From Flavobacterium sp. SUN052 (GTDB lineage Bacteria > Bacteroidota > Bacteroidia > Flavobacteriales > Flavobacteriaceae): a stretch of 64,000 nucleotides of DNA. Of the stretch, positions 17,205 through 26,496 are shown piece after piece (position 1 is the stretch's first letter; every line of letters starts with the position of its first letter). Both the position numbers and the translations under genes were made by a program. Where the stretch lies: contig NZ_JAPQNS010000009.1 of the NCBI RefSeq assembly GCF_028867935.1, forward strand, positions 310,001 through 374,000, in the 5' to 3' direction. The notes beneath the pieces are model-generated. The model was given only the letters and a program-made list of their open reading frames with translations, did not search any database and was not told where the DNA came from.

Positions 17205-17972
17205 TTATAGAGCAGCCCGGCATTCAGCTACTTTGTCGGTGTTCAGTACGTCGACGCCGAGTTTACGGAGTAGTTTCCAGGCGTTGGCATTGTCGGGCGT
17301 GGCCCAGAACCGGATCATTTTATTTTGGTCATGAGCCCGGCGGATAATGCGCTTCAGTTTTTCACGATCGGCATCGGGCAGATCGCCATTACCGTCCCAA
17401 CGGGAGTAATTCAAAAAACTATCGCTGATGAGTGCTACACGCTTGCTCGTTTCGTCGTCGTAAATCTCGGTTGATCGCCCATCGAATTTTATGAAAAGCG
17501 GATAATCGAGCATCAGTTCAACTTTGGGCCGGTTTCCGCTGACTATAACCTGAATTCCGTTTGGATTGGAAAGTGGGTTAAACGTGTCGATGTGTTTGCT
17601 TAACAAAGCCTGTAATACGGGCCATACTTCATCAAATTTGTCTTTCAAGTCGATGACCAACGCCGGATTATAATCACGATCGGCACTAATGCGGCCTTTA
17701 TTTTGGGCGAATAAGCGCACAATTGGGTTCAGGTACAGTGAATCGAGCGTACGGGCGGGGTTAATTTGGTTGCGTTCGTGGGCCACCATTAGCTTGCCAT
17801 CTACAAGCCAAACATCCGCTTCGATATAGTCGGCGTGGTTGTCGATAGCCGTACGAAGCGGCACCGGTTTTTCGTAATCGTTATGGGCATGAATTTTAAC
17901 AGGACCCGACCGTTGCGCCAAACCGGGTAATATGGAAAGCAAAAAAGAAGTCAGTAATAAGATTGATTTCAT
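17205..17972 (-). CDS. Exported PI-PLC/GDPD-family phosphodiesterase
   Basis: A 255-residue protein from the ATG at 17972; the frame is open upstream to 18020 but MKSILLLTSFLLSILPGLAQ is a clear signal peptide. The motif HAHNDYEKP followed by DYIEADVWLVDGKLMVAHE is the glycerophosphodiester phosphodiesterase/PI-PLC active-site region (two His and the Glu/Asp pair). The C-terminal IRFWATPDNANAWKLLRKLG fits the GDPD barrel end. It probably acts on periplasmic phosphodiesters such as glycerophosphodiesters. No operon partner: mogA-like gene is 50 bases downstream on the same strand. Confidence 0.8.
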   Translation of the reverse strand: MKSILLLTSFLLSILPGLAQRSGPVKIHAHNDYEKPVPLRTAIDNHADYIEADVWLVDGKLMVAHERNQINPARTLDSLYLNPIVRLFAQNKGRISADRDYNPALVIDLKDKFDEVWPVLQALLSKHIDTFNPLSNPNGIQVIVSGNRPKVELMLDYPLFIKFDGRSTEIYDDETSKRVALISDSFLNYSRWDGNGDLPDADREKLKRIIRRAHDQNKMIRFWATPDNANAWKLLRKLGVDVLNTDKVAECRAAL

Positions 17973-18076
17973 GTCGGCAGAAATTTTGGGTAAAGTAGGA
18001 AAAAGGCTATAGCAACCCAACTAATGAAGCATCCGAAAATCGGATAAACGAACGGTCAAAGATACGCCCCAGTTTC

Positions 18077-18084
18077 TATCTTTG
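18077..18084 (+). promoter_or_regulatory. TAnnTTTG promoter -7 element
   Basis: TATCTTTG ends only five bases before the ATG at 18090, so the transcript would start at or next to the start codon. No good TTG -33 element sits 19-21 bases upstream, so the call is moderate. Confidence 0.4.
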
Positions 18085-18089
18085 TCGTT

Positions 18090-20048
18090 ATGCCAACTAC
18101 GATACCCCAGCTTCAAGCCAACTGGCAACAACAGTTCACAACCTATCTCGATAAGTTTCAGTCGGGGCAGCAGTCGTATGTTCCTAATTTGTTGCCGCAG
18201 ACTGCCGTTAGCTTTTCGGTTTACCAAACGCTCGAAATATTGCATAAACGGCTTGGTAATGAAGTGCTTCGGCGTGCGCTTGACCCCAATGACACTATTG
18301 CCAGTCCGGCGGTTGCAGAGCCGAATAGCGCCTGGATGAAAAAAGCCAATATGGTTGGCGTGAATGTGCGGACGGTGGGGTCATTTTGGAACGTTGTGAA
18401 TTACGTGCTGACGTTGCCCGCCTGCCACGACAGCATTCACCTGTTACCAATTTGGGAGCCGGGTGTGGTAGGCAGTCTGTACGGGATGGTTAGCTGGCAA
18501 ATCAACCCAGAGTTTTTCAGCGTCGATCTGGCTCGCTTTGTTCCGGCTTTGGATACCGTTGAGAAACAGTTAAAAGTGGCGGTGAACCTGATTCATGCCT
18601 TGGGCCGGACGGTTGGTATGGACGTGATTCCGCACACCGACCGATTTTCAGAAATGGTGCTGATACATCCCGACCATTTTGAGTGGATACACCGCGAAGG
18701 ATTCCGCCTGGTCGACCATAGCGATAATGTGTATCGACACGTAGAAGAAGTTATCTGGCAATTTCTGACGCAAAAAGGATCGGCCGACGGTACTCCGCTA
18801 TCGTTCACCAAAACGGTTTTCTTCGCTCAAAATATTCCGCTTCTGACCGATGAGCAGCGGCACTCGATCTTGTTTGGCCCCCCCGGCGATTATACGGGTC
18901 GGTTAATTCGGCGGCTTAAACTTATTAGTCAGCTTACCGCTCAGGGTTTCGAAACGCTTCCCATGACAATGGCTCCGCCATATCGGGGACTGCACATTAT
19001 TCCCGATGAGTTTGTGACCGATGAGTATGGCCAAATCTGGTATCAATACGGCTTCAACCGCCCCGAACCCATGTCGCGGGTGTTTGGTCCCTTAACTCGT
19101 TATAAGTTTTATAATTCCAAAGACGATAATCAGAATTGGGAATTAGATTTTGACCAGCCTCATTTACCCGCTTGGACGTATCTCTGTGAGCAATACCGAA
19201 CCTGCCAGCGAGCTTATAACTTCGATTTCATGCGGGGCGACATGGCGCATGTGCAACTTCGGCCAACGGGTGTCCCGAACGATCCCGATGAATTTTACGA
19301 TCCCCTTCGGACAATAAAGCATCATATTCAGAAAAGCGGTGTTCCCCATTTCGCTTTTTTTGCTGAAACATTCCTGGCCCCACCCAACACGATGGCCTAT
19401 GGTAACGAGCTCGACCATCTCGAAGCTATTGATGCCGACTCAACCCTGGGTGATTTGCAATCAAGTGTAGTGGGTACCCCCTTGTTTCATAAGCGATTCA
19501 GTGATTATGACGAATGGCTCCGTAGCCGTACGTTTGCGCCAAATTTCACCGTCATAACCGCTGATAAAGACGATCCTCGCTTCGATGATTTTTACCGCAC
19601 GGGCAACCTATTCCGGTATTTTGTTGCGCTCTTTCTGACCGACATGCCCAGTTACGTAAGTCTGGGGTTTGAGGTGCGTAATTTGCATCACGAGCGTGGA
19701 GCCAACGAAGAATACACAAAGCTGTATGTGTTTCAGGTCAACGACGACGGGCAGATGGACAAGGTAACACACGGTCCATACCGTTGGGGCGAAAACGCAG
19801 ATCAGTTTGAAGCAGTTAGCCGTATTCGGCTTTTTGCTGAGAGCATCTGGAGCGAAATTGTGGGTAAAGCAATTCTCTGGATTATGGAGCCCGGACGCGC
19901 CGATTATGTAGCCTGGACTCATGCCGAAAATCCTACGTATACTTTCGTAGCGGGTATGACTATGCCTCCACCTGACACTATTACCGGAATGCCCGCTGGA
20001 TACCTTGCCTTCGAAGGGGGGAACTGCCGCGTTTATCGGCTACGTTGA
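18090..20048 (+). CDS. Divergent GH13-like glycoside hydrolase
   Basis: A 652-residue protein resembling the alpha-amylase (GH13) barrel. Order of matching motifs: IHLLPIWEPG, SLYGMVSW, region I GRTVGMDVIPHTDRF (~170-185), region II FDFMRGDMAHVQ (~375-388, Asp nucleophile candidate), region III FAFFAETFLAP (~415-425, Glu acid/base candidate), and a region IV-like FLTDMPSYVSLGFE (~515-530). Classical region IV HD is not visible. No signal peptide, so cytoplasmic. Possible roles are sucrose/trehalose/maltose cleavage or transglycosylation; the true substrate cannot be told. It heads a same-strand set with 20103 and 20622 (gaps 54 and 21 bases). Confidence 0.6.
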   Translation: MPTTIPQLQANWQQQFTTYLDKFQSGQQSYVPNLLPQTAVSFSVYQTLEILHKRLGNEVLRRALDPNDTIASPAVAEPNSAWMKKANMVGVNVRTVGSFWNVVNYVLTLPACHDSIHLLPIWEPGVVGSLYGMVSWQINPEFFSVDLARFVPALDTVEKQLKVAVNLIHALGRTVGMDVIPHTDRFSEMVLIHPDHFEWIHREGFRLVDHSDNVYRHVEEVIWQFLTQKGSADGTPLSFTKTVFFAQNIPLLTDEQRHSILFGPPGDYTGRLIRRLKLISQLTAQGFETLPMTMAPPYRGLHIIPDEFVTDEYGQIWYQYGFNRPEPMSRVFGPLTRYKFYNSKDDNQNWELDFDQPHLPAWTYLCEQYRTCQRAYNFDFMRGDMAHVQLRPTGVPNDPDEFYDPLRTIKHHIQKSGVPHFAFFAETFLAPPNTMAYGNELDHLEAIDADSTLGDLQSSVVGTPLFHKRFSDYDEWLRSRTFAPNFTVITADKDDPRFDDFYRTGNLFRYFVALFLTDMPSYVSLGFEVRNLHHERGANEEYTKLYVFQVNDDGQMDKVTHGPYRWGENADQFEAVSRIRLFAESIWSEIVGKAILWIMEPGRADYVAWTHAENPTYTFVAGMTMPPPDTITGMPAGYLAFEGGNCRVYRLR

Positions 20049-20102
20049 GATAAAAAGGTATATTACCGACAGCAAAACGATAAACTTTAAAACGTCCCAA
20101 GT

Positions 20103-20600
20103 ATGATCTATCAGCTTACGTCTAATTCCAGTCGGGGCAATTTTACCGTTACGGACCAGGACCAGGTAAATCTCGCAACGGTTACCTATGAGGACTGGTT
20201 TTCTAGCGCGGCTTCGGCCACGTTTGCAGATAAACTGATAGTTGTCAAATCACGCAACGTCTGGTGGTCTAATTTCGACGTGTTCGTGGATGGTGAAGAT
20301 AGGGGTGACTTAACATTTAACTGGAAAGGTCATATTATTATCAAGCTGACTACGGAGAATGGCGCCACTCAAACGTTTCGGCTAAAATTGAAGGGTTTTT
20401 GGAATTCACATTTTGTGCTTGAAAATGAGCAGGAAAACCTGATAATGGAACTCCTCCCGTCGTTTAAATGGCAAAAAATGAACTATAACTACGAAGTTCG
20501 CTTTACCCAGGATGACTTTTCTACGTTCGACCAGGTTTTGTTGTTAATAGTTTCTGGCTATGCCGCCAATTTATACATGACTATGATGGCAGCTGCTTGA
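20103..20600 (+). CDS. Hypothetical protein, beta-rich, 165 residues
   Basis: Not recognised with confidence. The sequence alternates short strands (FADKLIVVKSRN, FDVFVDGEDRGDLTFNWKGH, TFRLKLKGFW) and ends in a hydrophobic helix (QVLLLIVSGYAANLYMTMMA). The strand pattern with a buried C-terminal helix recalls the tubby/LURP-one-like (scramblase) fold, which is inference only. It sits between the GH13-like enzyme and the radical SAM protein on the same strand, with short gaps, so it is probably part of the same transcript. Confidence 0.7.
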   Translation: MIYQLTSNSSRGNFTVTDQDQVNLATVTYEDWFSSAASATFADKLIVVKSRNVWWSNFDVFVDGEDRGDLTFNWKGHIIIKLTTENGATQTFRLKLKGFWNSHFVLENEQENLIMELLPSFKWQKMNYNYEVRFTQDDFSTFDQVLLLIVSGYAANLYMTMMAAA

Positions 20601-20621
20601 TATTTTGCTTGCCACTACCGA

Positions 20622-21674
20622 ATGCTCAACTCACTCTCCCCCAATCGCATCCGCGACGGATTCAATTTCTTTTCAAAGCTCACACCTAAACGCACCCTTA
20701 ATGCGCTAAAGGTACTGGCCAGCTATTACCGCTCCCGGCGTGGATTCGCCCGGCAAACAGCTCGGGCGGAGCAGTGGGGCCTGCCCATGTCAGTTTCGTT
20801 TGAGCCAACAACTTCCTGTAATCTGCGCTGCCCCGAATGCCCCAGCGGTCTCCGGTCGTTTACACGGCCAACCGGCATGCTCGGCGAAGATCTCTACAAA
20901 CGCACCATCGACGAACTACACGAGACGCTACTGTATCTGATCTTCTACTTTCAGGGCGAGCCCTACCTGCATCCCCAGTTTCTGGATCTGGTTCGTTACG
21001 CCACGGATCGCAATATATACACGGCAACCAGTACCAATGCACATTACCTCACCGATGCCAACGCCCGAAAAACGGTGGAGTCGGGATTAGACCGTCTGAT
21101 TATCAGCATAGATGGCACTACGCAGGCTGCTTACGAGCAGTATCGGGTAGGAGGGAAGTTGGAAAAAGTGCTGGAAGGGACGCGCAACATTGTCAAGTGG
21201 AAAAAGGCATTGAAATCGAGTACACCTCACGTGGTTTTTCAATTTCTGGTAGTACGCCCCAATGAGCACCAGATTGCCGAGGTAAATCAGTTAGCCCGCG
21301 AGTTAGGTGTGGATGAGGTGGGTTTAAAAACCGCTCAGATTTACGACTACGAGCAGGGTAACGAGCTTATTCCTACCATCGACAAATATAGCCGATATGC
21401 TTCTCAGCCTGACGGGACATACAAAATAAAAAACGGCTTTGGCGACCACTGCTGGAAAATGTGGCATTCCTGCGTGATTACCTGGGATGGTTTGGTTGTG
21501 CCCTGCTGCTTCGATAAAGACGCACATCACCGCATGGGTGATCTTCAAAACCAATCGTTTCGCGAGCTCTGGCAGAGTGATACCTACAACACCTTTCGCC
21601 AGACACTCCTCAGTTCCCGCTCCGAAATTGAGATGTGTAAAAACTGCACCGAAGGCACAAAAGTGTGGGCGTAA
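20622..21674 (+). CDS. Radical SAM/SPASM domain protein
   Basis: A 350-residue protein. The CxxxCxxC iron-sulfur motif is CNLRCPEC at about residues 66-73, preceded by SFEPTTS. The barrel includes YFQGEPYLHP and STNAHYL. The C-terminal SPASM region has CWKMWHSC, VPCCFDKDAH, GDLQNQSFRELW and a final CKNC, enough Cys for one or two extra clusters. Members modify peptides or small molecules; those with this layout are often annotated only as radical SAM/SPASM. No obvious precursor peptide gene is present. Confidence 0.9.
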   Translation: MLNSLSPNRIRDGFNFFSKLTPKRTLNALKVLASYYRSRRGFARQTARAEQWGLPMSVSFEPTTSCNLRCPECPSGLRSFTRPTGMLGEDLYKRTIDELHETLLYLIFYFQGEPYLHPQFLDLVRYATDRNIYTATSTNAHYLTDANARKTVESGLDRLIISIDGTTQAAYEQYRVGGKLEKVLEGTRNIVKWKKALKSSTPHVVFQFLVVRPNEHQIAEVNQLARELGVDEVGLKTAQIYDYEQGNELIPTIDKYSRYASQPDGTYKIKNGFGDHCWKMWHSCVITWDGLVVPCCFDKDAHHRMGDLQNQSFRELWQSDTYNTFRQTLLSSRSEIEMCKNCTEGTKVWA

Positions 21675-21681
21675 ATGCAAT

Positions 21682-21843
21682 GGGTGAATAAGTAAAAGAT
21701 TGAAAGAGAGTGCGGAGAACTATCAACTAATGGCTGTAATCCCCATTTTTGTACTTATTTTGCTCAATCTGGAAGGAGTTAGTTGCTTCTTTATGCGCTA
21801 TAGAGGTAATTTTTATTCTTTTGCGCTTTCACTCATTCGCCGT
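21682..21843 (+). repeat. Imperfect inverted repeat upstream of the alpha-E gene
   Basis: A left arm near 21682-21714 (GGTGAATAAGTAAAAGATTG) is partly complementary to a right arm near 21816-21843 (TTTGCGCTTTCACTCATTCG). The right arm ends 8 bases before the ATG at 21852. Similar CTTTCACTC words occur at 22984 and 63864. Confidence 0.5.
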
Positions 21844-21851
21844 ATACCTAT

Positions 21852-22811
21852 ATGCTTAGTCGCGTTGCCAACTCAATTTACTGGATGAATCGCTACATGG
21901 AGCGGGCCGAAAATTACTCCCGCTTTATGAGTGTTAACTTCAATCTCGCGCTGGACTTACCACCCAACGTGGCCCAGCAGTGGGAGCCGCTACTAATCGC
22001 AACTGCAGATAACTACCTGTTCTACAAATACTTTGACGATCCATCGCGTGAGAACGTGATTGAATTCCTGACGTTCGATAAGCGCAACCCTAATTCTATT
22101 GTTTCGTCGCTGAGTAATGCCCGCGAGAATGCCCGCACGGTGCGTGAGACGATATCGAAGGAAATGTGGGAAAATTTGAACCAGCTTTACCTGATGGTCC
22201 GAGATGCGGGTAGCCAACATACAGACTGGTCGCAGAATCGGATGCAGGATTTTCTGACCGATGTACGAAATGGGACGCAATTATTTTATGGAGTAATTGA
22301 TGCAACCGTGACGCGAAACGAAGCCTGGCATTTTGGGCGTGTAGGGCGGTTTCTGGAGCGAGCCGACAAAACATCGCGCTTTCTGGATGTGAAATATTTT
22401 ACGCTCTTCCCCGAAGATGAAGACGGGTCAACACTGGACCTGATGATCTGGTCGTCGGTGCTAAAATCCGTTTCGGCCTACAATATGTACCGGCAACAGC
22501 ACCGGCATTTCTCACCTGAGAATATCATTAAATTTCTTACGCTGGATAAACTGTTTCCCAGAGCCGTGGCCCACTGCATCCGGCAGGCTGAGTTGTCGTT
22601 ATATGAAATATCATGTAACAATGCCGCCAATGGCCACACAAACGCGGCCGAACGCGCCATGAGCAAACTTCGCGCTGAGCTTGAGTTCACCGAAACCGAA
22701 GACATAACCAAAGCGGGCCTGCACCAATATCTCGATCGTTTCCAGACGCGCTGTAACGAAGTAGGTGCCGCTATTTTTGAGACCTACTTTTATCTTAAGC
22801 CCGTTGAATAG
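21852..22811 (+). CDS. Alpha-E domain protein (DUF403 family)
   Basis: A 319-residue all-helical protein whose start MLSRVANSIYWMNRYMERAEN is the signature of the alpha-E (DUF403) family. Other family words: SLSNARENARTVRETIS, RFLERADKTSRFLDV, FLTLDKLFPRAV. Members usually sit beside a circularly permuted ATP-grasp protein and a transglutaminase-like protein and are thought to help peptide-ligase-type modification. Neither partner is in the neighbouring ten kilobases here, so this copy seems orphaned. Function unknown. Confidence 0.9.
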   Translation: MLSRVANSIYWMNRYMERAENYSRFMSVNFNLALDLPPNVAQQWEPLLIATADNYLFYKYFDDPSRENVIEFLTFDKRNPNSIVSSLSNARENARTVRETISKEMWENLNQLYLMVRDAGSQHTDWSQNRMQDFLTDVRNGTQLFYGVIDATVTRNEAWHFGRVGRFLERADKTSRFLDVKYFTLFPEDEDGSTLDLMIWSSVLKSVSAYNMYRQQHRHFSPENIIKFLTLDKLFPRAVAHCIRQAELSLYEISCNNAANGHTNAAERAMSKLRAELEFTETEDITKAGLHQYLDRFQTRCNEVGAAIFETYFYLKPVE

Positions 22812-22981
22812 GGAAAAGTGGAGAAAAATTAGCCTTTTACAAGGTTTCTTTTCTTAAACGAGCATTTTTGCAAATTTTCAACAAACTTGCCGCCTGTTTG
22901 CCAAATTTACTATCACTATACCTTTTCGTTGCTAAGGAATGAGTTAAAAGTGCCGAATCTGCTGGGCCATAAACCCGCATG

Positions 22982-23010
22982 CACTTTCACTCTTTCGCAC
23001 TTTCGCTCAT
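22982..23010 (+). repeat. Pyrimidine-rich repeat directly before pyruvate carboxylase
   Basis: CACTTTCACTCTTTCGCACT and the bases after it match in wording the elements at 21823 and 63861. It stops 5 bases before the ATG at 23015. A weak complementary stretch (ATGAGTTAAAAGTGC) lies at about 22939-22953, so an imperfect hairpin may form. Confidence 0.55.
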
Positions 23011-23014
23011 CAAG

Positions 23015-26000
23015 ATGAAAGAATACATCCGTCCGATTACCCGCCTGCTCGTTGCTAACCGGGGTGAAATCGCCATCCGCATCATGCGGGCTGCCACCGA
23101 ACTGGGTATCACCACCGTGGCCGTTTATACCTATGAGGATCGCTACTCACTCCATCGTTACAAGGCTGATGAAGCCTACCAGATCGGTCGAGATGATGAG
23201 CCACTGAAGCCCTATCTGGATGTTGAAGGTATTATTGCGTTGGCAAAACATAAGAAAATCGAGGCCATTCACCCTGGCTACGGGTTTCTGTCGGAGAATG
23301 TAACGCTGGCCCGACGGTGCCGGGAAGAAGGGATCGTTTTTGTAGGGCCATCGCCCGAAGCGATGGATGCTCTAGGCGATAAAGTGCGGGCCAAAAACCT
23401 GGCTACCTCAGCCAACGTACCGCTCATTCCTGACTCCCGCGAGCCAAACATGGATGTGGCATTCGCTACGCAGGAGGCTAAGCGGATTGGCTTCCCGATA
23501 ATGGTAAAAGCCGCTGCTGGTGGTGGTGGACGTGGCATGCGCGTAGTACGGCAGGAAGAGGATTTTGAACGGGCATTCAATGAAGCTAAAAACGAGGCTA
23601 AGAATGCTTTCGGCGATGATACAATCTTCCTTGAAAAATTCATTGAGGATCCAAAACACATTGAGGTTCAGTTGCTTGGAGATACGCATGGTAATCTGAT
23701 TCACCTCTACGAGCGTGATTGCTCGGTGCAACGGCGGTTCCAGAAAGTAGTGGAAATGGCCCCATCGTTTGGTTTACGGCAGGAAACGCGTACCAAACTC
23801 TATGAATACGCTCTGAAAATTGGTCGGGCCGTTAACTACTCTAATGCAGGAACAGTCGAGTTTTTGGTTGATAAAAACGAGAATATCTACTTCATCGAGG
23901 TGAATCCACGTATTCAGGTGGAGCACACGATTACCGAAGAAGTAACGGGTATCGACCTTGTCAGAACGCAGTTGCTCATTGCTATGGGCTACAAACTGTC
24001 TGACAACGGTATTTACATTAACCATCAGGACGAGGTGCCACTCAATGGCTACGCCATTCAGTGTCGGATCACCACCGAAGACCCTGCAAACGGCTTCAAA
24101 CCTGATTTCGGAACCATTATCGCGTATCGCAACGCGGCAGGTTTTGGTATTCGCCTAGATGAGGGAAGTAGCTATCCCGGCGTAAAGATTTCGCCCTATT
24201 TCGACTCCATGATCGTGAAGGTCTCTGCGCGGGGACGGACCTTAAAGGGAGCTGTGCAACGATTGCAACGGGCCCTGGTCGAGTTCAGGATTCGGGGCGT
24301 GAAAACAAACATTCCGTTTTTACAGAATGTAATTGCACACCCCATTTTCCAGCGGGGCGAAGCGCGAGTTTCGTTTATCGAGAGCCATTCTGAACTCTTT
24401 AACCTCCGCATTCCGGGCGACCGTTCAACACGGGCGCTGAAATTCCTGGCGGGGGTTATTATAAATGGTAATCCTGAAGTCAAAAAAGTAGACCCTACAA
24501 AGGTTCTTCGGACGCCGATTGTCCCCATCTTCGATCAGTATGGCGATTATCCGAAGGGCAACCGTGACCGCCTGAAAGAACTGGGCCGGGAAGGATTTGT
24601 GAAGTGGGTAGCGGATCAAAAGTCAATTCTCTATACTGATACAACTTTTCGCGATGGCCACCAATCGCTGTTGGCGACGCGGGTGCGAACGCAGGATATG
24701 ATGAAAGTGGCTGAAGGGTTCGCTAAAAACCACCCCGAGCTGTTTTCAATGGAAGTGTGGGGCGGAGCCACCTTCGACGTGACAATGCGGTTCCTGCACG
24801 AAAACCCCTGGAAACGCCTGGCTGCCTTCCGCGAGGCAATGCCTAACATGCTGCTGCAAATGTTGTTTCGTGGGTCAAATGCCGTTGGCTACTCCGCGTA
24901 TCCTGATAACCTGATCGAGAAATTTGTCGAGAAATCGTGGGAGACGGGTATCGATGTGTTTCGGATTTTCGATTCGCTCAACTGGATCGAAGCCATGAAA
25001 GTAAGCATTCGGGCCGTTCGTGAACGTACCGATGCCCTTGCCGAAGCGGCTATCTGCTATACCGGCGACATGCTGAATCCGGAAAAAAGTCATAAATACA
25101 ACCTTCAGTATTATCTCGATCTGGCTCGCCAACTCGAAGACGAAGGGGCTCACATGCTTTGTATCAAAGATATGGCTGGCTTGCTCAAGCCCCTTGCTGC
25201 TGAAGTGCTGGTACGTGAGCTGAAACAGGCGGTGAGTATCCCCGTTCACCTGCACACGCATGATACGGCGGGTATTCAGGCAGCAACATACCTGAAAGCC
25301 ATCGACGCGGGCGTTGACGTGGTCGACTGTGCTCTGGGTGCTTTGTCGGGCCTAACCTCACAACCCAATTTTAATTCGGTGGTGGCCATGATGGAAGGGC
25401 ACGAACGCGAATGCGCAATTAATTTGCCCTCGCTTAACGCCTATTCTAATTATTGGGAAGATGTGCGGGAGTATTACTACCCGTTCGAATCGGGTATGAA
25501 AGCGGGTAACGCCGAGGTATACGAAAACGAGATTCCGGGTGGTCAATATTCTAACCTAAAACCCCAGGCCATTGCAACGGGTCTAGGCGATAAGTTTGAG
25601 CTGCTGAAAAAGAACTACGTGGTGGTTAACCAGTTGTTCGGCGATATTGTGAAGGTAACCCCATCATCGAAAGTGGTTGGTGACATGGCTATTTTTATGA
25701 CGGCCAATGGCTTAACCGCGCAGGATGTGTTGGAACGGGGTGAGTCGCTGGCATTCCCGGAGTCGGTAAAAGAGCTGATGAAAGGTATGCTTGGGCAATC
25801 GCCCGGTGGTTTCCCGGAGAACATTCAGAAAGCGGTGCTGAAAGGCGAAGAACCACTGACGGGTCGGCCGAACGAGCATCTGGCTCCAATCAATTTCGAT
25901 GAGGATTTCGAAAAGTTCCGGCAGCAGTACCCGCAAAACGAGGGTTTCACCGATTATCTATCGTATCAGATGTACCCGAAGGTATACGACGAATATTACA

Positions 26001-26482
26001 AAGCCCGCGAAGAATTTGGCGAGGTGAGCATTATTCCGACGCCTGCGTTCCTGTACGGTCTGAAAGAAAATGAAGAGATTCTGATTGAGATTGCCGAAGG
26101 GAAAAATATTCTGGTGCGGTTGCTGTTTAAATCAGAACCCGACGAGATGGGAATGCGTACGATCACCTTTGAACTGAACGGTCAAAGCCGACAGGTGAAG
26201 GTGCGGGATAAGTCATTGAAGGTTGATAAACTGCAAAATGCCAAAGTCAGCAAGGATGCCGCTAAAGCCGGACAGGAAGTCGGAACGCCATTACAAGGCC
26301 GCCTGACACGCATCTTGGTGAAGCCCGGCGACGTAGTGAAGAAGAATCAACCCCTGTTTGTAATTGAGGCCATGAAAATGGAAAGTATTGTAGCCGCTCC
26401 CGCTGCCGGAACGGTGAAGCAGGTACTCCTCAAAGAAAACACGACCGTAGAGCAGGACGATTGGGTAATTGAGCTTGGTTAA
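23015..26482 (+). CDS. pyc: Pyruvate carboxylase
   Basis: A 1155-residue single-chain enzyme, full family length. I use the ATG at 23015 (MKEYIRPITR); an upstream in-frame ATG falls within the pyrimidine repeat. Biotin carboxylase (~1-455): LLVANRGEIAIRI, PIMVKAAAGGGGRGMRVV, FIEVNPRIQVEHT. Carboxyltransferase (~535-840): TTFRDGHQSLLATRVRTQD, CIKDMAGLL, HLHTHDTAGI. Biotin carrier: EAMKMES with biotinyl-Lys1121. It makes oxaloacetate from pyruvate, bicarbonate and ATP for the citric-acid cycle and gluconeogenesis. Confidence 0.97.
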   Translation: MKEYIRPITRLLVANRGEIAIRIMRAATELGITTVAVYTYEDRYSLHRYKADEAYQIGRDDEPLKPYLDVEGIIALAKHKKIEAIHPGYGFLSENVTLARRCREEGIVFVGPSPEAMDALGDKVRAKNLATSANVPLIPDSREPNMDVAFATQEAKRIGFPIMVKAAAGGGGRGMRVVRQEEDFERAFNEAKNEAKNAFGDDTIFLEKFIEDPKHIEVQLLGDTHGNLIHLYERDCSVQRRFQKVVEMAPSFGLRQETRTKLYEYALKIGRAVNYSNAGTVEFLVDKNENIYFIEVNPRIQVEHTITEEVTGIDLVRTQLLIAMGYKLSDNGIYINHQDEVPLNGYAIQCRITTEDPANGFKPDFGTIIAYRNAAGFGIRLDEGSSYPGVKISPYFDSMIVKVSARGRTLKGAVQRLQRALVEFRIRGVKTNIPFLQNVIAHPIFQRGEARVSFIESHSELFNLRIPGDRSTRALKFLAGVIINGNPEVKKVDPTKVLRTPIVPIFDQYGDYPKGNRDRLKELGREGFVKWVADQKSILYTDTTFRDGHQSLLATRVRTQDMMKVAEGFAKNHPELFSMEVWGGATFDVTMRFLHENPWKRLAAFREAMPNMLLQMLFRGSNAVGYSAYPDNLIEKFVEKSWETGIDVFRIFDSLNWIEAMKVSIRAVRERTDALAEAAICYTGDMLNPEKSHKYNLQYYLDLARQLEDEGAHMLCIKDMAGLLKPLAAEVLVRELKQAVSIPVHLHTHDTAGIQAATYLKAIDAGVDVVDCALGALSGLTSQPNFNSVVAMMEGHERECAINLPSLNAYSNYWEDVREYYYPFESGMKAGNAEVYENEIPGGQYSNLKPQAIATGLGDKFELLKKNYVVVNQLFGDIVKVTPSSKVVGDMAIFMTANGLTAQDVLERGESLAFPESVKELMKGMLGQSPGGFPENIQKAVLKGEEPLTGRPNEHLAPINFDEDFEKFRQQYPQNEGFTDYLSYQMYPKVYDEYYKAREEFGEVSIIPTPAFLYGLKENEEILIEIAEGKNILVRLLFKSEPDEMGMRTITFELNGQSRQVKVRDKSLKVDKLQNAKVSKDAAKAGQEVGTPLQGRLTRILVKPGDVVKKNQPLFVIEAMKMESIVAAPAAGTVKQVLLKENTTVEQDDWVIELG

Positions 26483-26496
26483 TAGTCAGTAGGTAT

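Noticed and set aside
21700..21888. A 62-codon frame with a hydrophobic stretch before the alpha-E gene
   Set aside because: It runs through the repeat arm and into the alpha-E gene in another frame. The FALSLI word it shares with the frame upstream of pyruvate carboxylase comes from the DNA repeat, not from homology of proteins.
22979..23014. Upstream ATG start for pyruvate carboxylase
   Set aside because: The 12 extra residues are encoded by the pyrimidine repeat; the biotin carboxylase domain begins normally at 23015.
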